Source: Stomoxys calcitrans (lineage: Eukaryota; Arthropoda; Insecta; Diptera; Muscidae). From it: a stretch of 64,000 bases of DNA. The notes under the pieces are model-generated. The model ran no database searches, had not been told where the DNA came from, and was given only the letters and a program-made list of their open reading frames with translations. Shown in pieces: positions 57,437 through 64,000 of this stretch (positions are counted from its first letter, which is position 1; every line of letters starts with the position of its first letter). The stretch lies in the NCBI RefSeq assembly GCF_963082655.1, contig NC_081554.1, positions 95,982,245 to 96,046,244 on the forward strand, in the 5' to 3' direction. A program made the translations under genes and the position numbers.

Positions 57437-58346
57437 CTGCTAATGCCAAACCCTGTGAAGTTAGTGCAAACGCAACACAACAACAACTGATAATTTTTGG
57501 GGATGATTATGAACAATTTGCGGTCCAGTTAACAGCAGTTAATAATTAAGGTAAAAAAAAATATGGAAATACATCTCAAATTCTTCAACAGAATATTTAA
57601 GCCAAAAAAATATGAAAATTAACCAAATTCTAAACAAAATATGAATCCAATATTGGGCCACAATTTTGTAATAACAATGTGTAGTGTAATGTGAAATACA
57701 TCAAATTTGGGTTGCATTTTTTTTTATTTGGAGCGTCCTTTATTGGGACCCCTGTCATAACACCTCTACAATCTTATTTTCCAAATTATCTAGAAACAAA
57801 TTGAAAGTGTATTTTCTATTCGTTTAATGCCTCTCAGGCACCTTTCTTTAACCCACGAAATTGCAACGAAATATGACGAAAGAGACAAACGTCAGGGAGA
57901 AGGGGGTTTTTTGTAAAATGCTCCACATTCGATTTCAAATCACCGGTATTTATGTATGTTGCTCACAGTAGTTGTTTGGGCTGTGGTTGTTTTCTTTTTA
58001 GTTAAATCTTGGCACTCGCCACAATTGCAGACTCCTCACTTGCGCAGAAATTCTTTCATATGACTGTCTTACTGTCAGTCTGTTATTCAATGTGACTGGC
58101 GCATGAACAGAAAAACAGAAAAAACAAGTCTGTGCTAAGTTTTTCCAACGTTTTAAAGTGTCGCTTCTACACACTGCGCCGTTCATCTTCAGATTTTTGT
58201 GATTTTGATGAATAATGAGACATTTTGACGTCGTACACATTGTCAGTCAGTTTTTCATTTGAATCTTTTGTTTTTTTTTGTCTTTTTTATTTTCTTGTTT
58301 GGTGTGGTGGGGGTGTTGAATACTGCACGACGGAGCTGTATTTACC
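57437..58346. other. Single-copy DNA, no gene seen
   Basis: T-rich, intron-like. A minus-strand frame at 57998-58240 has no supporting signal. Confidence 0.45.
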
Positions 58347-58348
58347 TA

Positions 58349-59715
58349 CAGCGGTCAAAAAAAGTATTCATCATTAGCAAAATTGATAATAAATTCACTT
58401 ATTTTGGGTAATTGAAGAAAATTTAAAGTAAACAAATAATGCAGTTTTATGCAATAGTTTATTTTTCGTAATATGTTTTAAAATAAATTCAAAAAATAAA
58501 TTTAATTAGCGCAAAAAATGCAATTTTATATAATAACACCAAAAACAGAACAAAAAAAGTATTCATCATTGAAAACTGTTGACAATAAACCAAGATCTGG
58601 TCGACCAAAAGCACTTTCAGTTGGAGATGTGCGTTGGCTAGTGCGGCAAGTTCAGAAAACTCCGAAGACAAATGCGACCATTCTTCGTAAGAACACTATG
58701 GAATATTTAGGGAAGGAAGTTACTACACAAACAATTCGAAATACACTCAAAAGGCATAGTTACAGAGGAAGAACTGCACGTAAGAAGCCCTTTATAAATA
58801 AAATAAACCGAGTGAAAAGGCTAAACTTCGCAAAAATGTATGTAAAACAGCCCGAATCATTTTGGAAAACAGTCATTTTTGCAGACGAGAGCAAGTTTAA
58901 TCTTTTTGGGTGCGATGGAAAGGTCATAGTGTACAGAAAACCAAATACAGAGCTTGAAGAACGAAACACAGTTGCTACTGTAAAACATGGTGGAGGTGGT
59001 TTAATGGTTTGGGGGTGTATGGCGGCTTCAGGAGCGGGAAATCTTGAAATTATTAATGGAGTAATGGATCATAAGTATTACATTGACATTTTAAAGAGGA
59101 ATTTAAAAGATAGTGCTGTAAAACTTGGGCTTGGTAATAACTTTCAATATTATCAAGATAATGACCCCAAACATTCTGCTTTAAATACCAAGATGTGGAT
59201 GCTGTATAACTGCCCCAAAGTCATTAAAACTCCTCCTCAAAGTCCCGACTTGAACCCAATTGAACATCTTTGGGAACATCTCGAACGCAAATTGAGAACG
59301 CGCAATTTTTCGAGCAAGAGTCAAATGCAACAGGTGATAATGGAGGAATGGACTAATATAGACCAAAATATAACCGCTAAATTAGTCCAATCGATGTCAA
59401 ACCGTTTAAAAGAAGTTATAAGACGCGGTGGTCGAATAACAAAGTATTAATTTTTTTAAATTATGTTATTTATTTTTTTGTTTTTTTTGCAATGATGAAT
59501 ACTTTTTTTTGTTTAATTTTTTGTGTTCAGCTGTAAAATGGCCCTTTTTGTTCCAATAAATACTATTTTTTTCTTTAAAAACAATGAAATTGTGTACATA
59601 TATATCACACAAGCACTACTGCATCATTAGTTTAATATGTTTTTATTCCAATTGTCTTTTGTAGACTTATTAAAAAAAAAAAACATTGAATGATGAATAC
59701 TTTTTTTGACCGCTG
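58349..59715 (+). mobile_element. Tc1 transposon with IR/DR ends
   Basis: The element is 1367 bp and flanked by a TA duplication (58347-58348 and 59716-59717). The ends read cagcggtcaaaaaaagtatt and its reverse complement. The 20-bp word caaaaaaagtattcatcatt occurs at both the tip and about 195 bp inside: 58356-58375 and 58551-58570 on the left; inverted at 59689-59708 and, with one extra base, 59491-59511 on the right. Two direct repeats within each inverted end is the IR/DR layout known from elements such as Minos, S and Sleeping Beauty, where each repeat binds transposase. Confidence 0.93.
58518..59450 (+). CDS. Tc1-family DD34E transposase, N-terminally short
   Basis: The 310-codon frame is intact. 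The catalytic triad is visible: D123 in VIFADESKFN, D214 in YYQDNDPKHSA and E249 in SPDLNPIEHLWEHLER, with exactly 34 residues between the last two. The second helix-turn-helix (residues about 34-80, VGDVRWLVRQVQKTPKTNAT) is present, preceded by NKPRSGRPK, an AT-hook-like GRPR-type linker. The first helix-turn-helix of about 50 residues is missing: residues 11-18 are encoded by the inner direct repeat itself (58551-58570), which in IR/DR elements normally lies in the untranslated leader. Family length is about 340. The listed start at 58518 is the first ATG but is probably not the ancestral one. Target-site binding is likely impaired while the catalytic core looks sound. Confidence 0.9.
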   Translation: MQFYIITPKTEQKKYSSLKTVDNKPRSGRPKALSVGDVRWLVRQVQKTPKTNATILRKNTMEYLGKEVTTQTIRNTLKRHSYRGRTARKKPFINKINRVKRLNFAKMYVKQPESFWKTVIFADESKFNLFGCDGKVIVYRKPNTELEERNTVATVKHGGGGLMVWGCMAASGAGNLEIINGVMDHKYYIDILKRNLKDSAVKLGLGNNFQYYQDNDPKHSALNTKMWMLYNCPKVIKTPPQSPDLNPIEHLWEHLERKLRTRNFSSKSQMQQVIMEEWTNIDQNITAKLVQSMSNRLKEVIRRGGRITKY

Positions 59716-59717
59716 TA

Positions 59718-60412
59718 AGTATTGAACATATGAATGCTATCATCAAGCAGATACCAATTTTACCTACCGCAGCGTTGTTTTTTTTTTTTTTTCAAAATTC
59801 ACCCAAAGTAATCCAATTTGTTTATGGGGGAAACTTCTTTCACTTTTTTTCAGACTAGTTGTTGTGTCTCAACAAATCTGCAATGACAAAACTAATTAAG
59901 AAATACAAAATGTTGGAAACTTGGTTTAGTGAAAGAATTATTTTGAAATTTAGATTTTGAGTGACATAAGTTTGGCGAAAAGGACTTATAATTTTTATAT
60001 TTCAAATATTTCAGCTATGAAAAGATGTTGATTAAGAAGTTCGTATTCTATAAAACTAATAAATTTGAGTTGAAGAAGTGAGGCATTAACCTGAGGTACT
60101 CGTAAGTAACCCAGACATGTAATGCTGCTCGGAGGCTTTCTTGTTATCCTCTCGTCCGGAAGCCAGACATAGGCTGCAAAGATTTATTAGTCAATATCTT
60201 TATTTCGCCAAAAGCATGCTCATGGATAAACATAGCTAAAATTATGTATGATGTAACCGCAATACAAAAATGTATAGATCTCCTAATTCCCTTTTTTCTT
60301 AACAAACTTTGCCATTTTGATTGTTATTCTGCAGCTAGTGTAAATTCTTAATCACTTTGGTATTATTATGCAATTAATAACGCTTGTCATCAGTGTTGTC
60401 TTTTAATAAAAT
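59718..60412. other. AT-rich DNA, no confident gene
   Basis: Nothing recognised. A minus-strand stretch at 60083-60170 has a fair acceptor and an open frame; see rejected items. Confidence 0.45.
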
Positions 60413-62461
60413 TACTAGCTGACCCGGGCCTGCTCCGCTGCGCCTTCTTTTACTTTATATGGAACAAAAGTTTCCTAGGAATATTTATTTTCGACAATTA
60501 AAGATCTTTTAGTGAAATACCATGCTAACTTGGCTAACAGTTTAACAATATAAGTGCCTTTATCTGAATCCCATATGATCTTTATTGGTCTAAGAATTTA
60601 AGTTTAAATTTAATGTGTACTCCATTTTTAAAATACTTAATTTCAGCTCGATATTCTTATGATATCTTATTTAGTGGTGTTTTCGGGGAAGAGGTGGTCC
60701 CCCAGATACTTGGCCCTGAAAAAATATCAGCATCGTGCTCTTCTCTCAAATGCCATTTATTTAAACCCCATATTGCCATTGGCTTAAGAGGAGTCTACAG
60801 GATGAGGCGTCCCTCAAACACATGACCCCGAAATAAGTTATCAAATTAGTTTTCTAATCTCAAATACCTTTTATTTTTTTGGGAAAGGGGTGATGCCCTA
60901 AATTCGAATTTGATATCCAAATATAGGACCACATTTGGATATCAAATTCGTATTCTACTCCCAAATACCTTTATTTAAGCCCCATATTACGATGGTCAGT
61001 AAAAAATTGCTGTTTGTGGGGTATTTTGGGAAAAGGGTAGACCCCCAGAAAATTGGTCCCGAAAATGGGTATCAATTCTTGCTCTACCCCCAAAACCTTT
61101 CATTTAAGCTCCACATTGACATGGTCTGTAAATATGCCCGATTAAGTGGTGTTTTGGGGATTGGGGTTGTTCCCCAAAAACTAAGCCCGGAAATATATCA
61201 GCAACGTGCTCTATTCTCATATATCTATATATCATTTATTTGAACCCCATATTGCCATTGTCTTCAAAATTGGATATCAAATTCGTTTTCTAATCTCTAT
61301 GGAACTCCTTATTGCAAAAGTCAGCAAATATGTCCGGTTTGGGGTATTGGTCTTAAAAAATATGAATATTTAGCTCCACTCTCTTTTGGACCCAAATTGT
61401 CTTGGTGAGCAAATACGTCCTATTTGGGGGTTGTTATGGTGGGACGTCCGGTAGGCTGTTGGCCCCTAATGTTGATATCAGATACGTGGTCTACTCCCAC
61501 ATACCTTTAATTTGAGCCCCATATTTCCATTTGGGGGATGGGCGGCCACTCAGTGAGTTGGCCTTGAAAATATATATCGGATTCGTGTTCCACTCTAAAA
61601 GTCCTCTTATTTGAGCTTCATATTGCAATAGTCAGCAAATACTTCCTATTTGGGTGGTGTTTTGGTTCCCGAAAATTGATATCAAAGTTGTGCTTTACTC
61701 CCAAAGACCTTTCATTTGGGCCCCATATTGCTATAGTCGTAAATTTGTCCCCTTTGGGGGATGTTTTTGGTAAGAGGCGGCCCCAAAACACTTGGTCCCA
61801 TATTTGGATATCAGATTCGAATTCTACATTCAAATACTTTTTATTTAAGCCCCATATTCCCAAGGTCAGGAAATAAGTCCTGTTTGGGGAAGGGGTGGAC
61901 CCCCAGAAACGTGGTCCCACATTTGGATATCAGATTTGTATTCTACTCGCAAATACCTTTCATTTGAGTCCTATATTGCCATGGTCTGTAAATATGTCCG
62001 ATTTAGGGGTGTTTTGGGGGTTGGGATGGTCCCCCTAGCACTTGGTCCGACAATTGGATATCAGATAAGTTTTCTTATCCTAAATACCTTTCATTTGAGT
62101 CCCATATTGTCCTGATTGGCCTAAATATATGTTTGGTAGGTTTTAGGGTGGGGCAGCCCCCCTAGGTACCCCATCCGAAATTTGGATACCAAATTGTTAT
62201 TTTTAGGGTACTATGTGAGAGCACACAAAATTTCGCTTAAAACGCACCAGATTCGGCGTTTCTCAGAGATCTGGCGTTTCTGAAAATTAGGGTAAGGGGG
62301 AGGGTCCGCCCCCTCTTCAGATATCACCACGGGGTCATTATGCACCATCTGTGAAAATTTCAAGAAAATCGGTTCAGGCGTTTCTGAGTCTATAAGGAAC
62401 ACACAAACATACAAACAAACAAATCTACAAACAAACACAAATTGATTTTTATATAAAAGAT
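60413..62461 (+). repeat. Tandem repeat family R5, long copy
   Basis: It starts actagctgacccgggcctgc and ends aatcgg..gagtctataagga, an (AAAC)n run (62400-62440) and ttgatttttatataaaagat. In between are about eleven units of 120-130 bp, each with ccaaatacctttcatttgag, ccccatattgccatggtc, a gtgttttggggg-type G-run and gatatcagattcg. This is the complete structure of which 37545-38497 is a shorter reversed copy. No coding frame is conserved across units. The gctgacccgg start is seen widely in insect repeats. Confidence 0.75.
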
Positions 62462-62519
62462 TTCCTACAAAAATGTAATCCTATCAAACCCGACCAGAAC
62501 CTACCATATGTTTTTATTC

Positions 62520-62800
62520 CGACCACCGAACAGTAGGCTATTTTGTCATTCCATTTGCAACACATCAAATTTTATATTTGAAGCCTACAAAGTATACATA
62601 CTAGATCGTCGTCAAGGATGGCCCATATCTTGATATAGCACCATTTACACCGATCTCAAGAAGAATTATTGAGTTTATAAAAGTCGTATTTTTTCCCTGA
62701 TTTCAATGAACAACCGTGCTGAGTTGGGGTAAAGCAATCTCCCGATTTAAGGGTTTGAGCTCAGAAATACGCTTTTTCCTACAATATTCGCCTTGCCAGT
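62520..62800 (+). repeat. Decayed mini-me-like sequence
   Basis: It contains ttgtcattccatttgcaaca, ctagatcgtcgt and tcttgatatagcacc; the GTCY run is gone. Confidence 0.5.
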
Positions 62801-62849
62801 GAGTTGCTGAGGAGATCTGACCATATTTGTATGCTGTTGCCTTATAGCG

Positions 62850-63159
62850 GCCCAATATAGAAGGCCACCGTAGCGCAGAGGTTAGCATGACGCTGAACAG
62901 CTGGGTTCAAATTCTGGCTAGATCATCATACAATTTTCAGTGTAGGTTATCCCTTCCTAACGCTGGCGACATTTTTGAGGTATTATGCCTCTTCTCCTCC
63001 AAAGAGGTGTCGCACTGCGGCACGCCGTTCGGACTCGGCTATAAAAAGGAGGTTCCTTATCATTGGGCTTAAACTTGAATCGGACTGCACTTATTGATAT
63101 GTGAGAAGTTTGCCGCTATTCCTTAATGAAATGTGTATGGGCAAATTTGTTTTGCAATT
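62850..63159 (+). mobile_element. tRNA-derived SINE S1, full-length copy
   Basis: It begins with ggccaccgtagcgcagaggt (box A) at about 62864, box B region gctgggttcaaattctgg, then body gtcgcactgcggcacgccgt, aaaggaggttccttatcatt and tgatatgtgagaagtttgcc, with tail gggcaaatttgttttgcaat. A perfect 13-bp duplication ttgccttatagcg lies at 62837-62849 and 63160-63172. The head lacks the tatgtccgcc segment found in other copies. This copy shows the 3' half best. Confidence 0.9.
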
Positions 63160-63172
63160 TTGCCTTATAGCG

Positions 63173-63427
63173 CTGTTTTCCGATGGAAGAAATTGAACGC
63201 ACAAAGGCCGCATTTGTTACCCAGAGTTTACGAAATTTGGAATAGATCCCTTAACACTGCTACCGGTTATAGTCAATATCAGAACTTACGCTCTTTTTTC
63301 TGAAGTTTGGAGCAATGAGACCCCTTGTAACAATATTTGGCTCCATCCATGGTTTTATTCTGCACTCTTGTCGAATACAAAGAAACGACAAAAGTAAAAT
63401 AATTTTGAATTATCTCTGGCGATTTTT
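63173..63427. other. No gene seen
   Basis: Single-copy spacer. Confidence 0.4.
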
Positions 63428-64000
63428 CAGTAGGTTAGGTTGAAAAGAAAGTAAAGATATTAATCCACCCCATGCCACTATGGACATACACCTAAGCCAG
63501 TAATCGGCTTGTTGTGCGCTCTAAAAACTATAAAGTTACATATAAAAAGAAAATTTAAACTTAGGAATTCCGTGCTACTTACAAAATCCTTAATTGTTTT
63601 CAATACCACTACCCTATGTTGGTTCATGTCTGATATTATATCTCCACCTAAGTGCCGGTATATGTTAGACGCGAAAGCCGGCCAATGACAAAGGAAATGC
63701 TCCACGATTCTACATAATTAAGCTCGTAGTCCTATGTGTCCCGTTATAATACCAATAGCTATACTGACCTCCTTCCTGCTTCCTTTCAGTAATAGCCTCG
63801 TCTTCTCACAATCTGGATCCCTCCATAGGATTTTCGCCATCCTACCGACGGCGCATTGCATGCGCATTCGTCGCCCACTTCCTTAACTCGGACTGCGTCG
63901 AAGGCTTCTGGCCTTCACCGCCAAATCGTCTGCCCTTTCATTTCCCCTTACTCCGTTATGGCCCGGCACCCAAACGATGCAGATTTTGCCATCCTCAGAG
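63428..64000 (-). mobile_element. LINE E, second copy, running off the window
   Basis: The minus strand from 64000 reads the end of RNase H (EDGKICIVWVPGHNGVRGNE, RADDLAVKARSLRRSPS), then decayed text, then MEHFLCHWPAFASNIYRHLG (63705) and LKTIKDFVSSTEFLSLN, and the 3' untranslated end with tgtgcgctctaaaaactat. The knuckle Cys of HCPAF is Trp here (HWPAF). It is closely related to 46265-47295 in opposite orientation, 16 kb away. Confidence 0.85.

Noticed and set aside
60083..60170. Minus-strand exon-like stretch after tttgcag
   Set aside because: Open for 27 codons, but the donor (gttaat) is poor and no family is recognisable; orientation opposes the other candidate exons.
1..64000. CRISPR arrays, operons, phage or defence islands
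   Set aside because: Tandem repeats here have no spacer-like unique inserts of constant length, and all coding signals are eukaryotic or retroelement.

Overview
The window looks like an AT-rich, intron- and repeat-dominated stretch of a dipteran nuclear genome, most likely a calyptrate (muscid-like) fly. The basis is the combination of mini-me/DINE-1-like repeats with a (TA)n and (GTCY)n core, mariner and Tc1 elements, several LINE clades common in flies, and consensus spliceosomal junctions. There are no bacterial-type genes or operons, no CRISPR array and no canonical tRNA or rRNA gene. No species can be named from the sequence alone.

Host coding content is minimal. Two + strand stretches look like genuine exons: 3802-3925 (124 bp, acceptor tttattacag, donor gtgagt) and 35466-35605 (140 bp, donor gtaagt). 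Both are fully open. Their phases do not join directly, so at least one other exon, or a second gene, is implied. The remainder fits introns or intergenic DNA.

Layout. 0-3.7 kb: a broken LINE (family A), a 5'-truncated RTE-like LINE (family B) with a target-site duplication, then exon 1. 4.2-6.5 kb: a dead mariner split by another family-B LINE with a 9-bp duplication, then a 237-bp mariner-type MITE. 6.9-21.5 kb: dispersed repeats, a tRNA-derived SINE with a 14-bp duplication, and many mini-me-like copies. 21.7-24.1 kb: a dead LINE (family C) whose catalytic FADD has become FAHD. 24.5-29.1 kb: a mini-me-like copy split by a nearly complete family-A LINE whose protein begins with a 2A-like motif and a PHD-like finger. 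31.3-34.2 kb: a complete mini-me-like element with exact 153-bp internal repeats. 34.2-36.9 kb: mostly single-copy DNA with exon 2. 37-43.9 kb: mini-me-like copies, a long tandem repeat family (R5), LINE D, a SINE, a 93-bp perfect inverted repeat with a templated insertion, and a 1.49-kb fold-back element. 44-54.7 kb: LINE fragments with RNase H, repeat R3 with a local triplication, a Tc1/mariner relic and a LOA/Bilbo-like LINE. 55.9-64 kb: a seven-unit mini-me-like copy, a 1367-bp Tc1 element with IR/DR ends and an otherwise intact DD34E transposase, a 2-kb R5 array, a full SINE and the edge of another LINE.

The parts do not form a pathway. The window is a record of successive insertions, and nested copies give relative ages: mariner before LINE B, mini-me-like before LINE A, repeat R2 before the SINE. 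The most notable items are the two candidate exons, the 2A/PHD LINE, the template-switch palindrome, the IR/DR Tc1 element lacking its first DNA-binding helix region, and the common ~150-bp period inside mini-me-like subfamilies.
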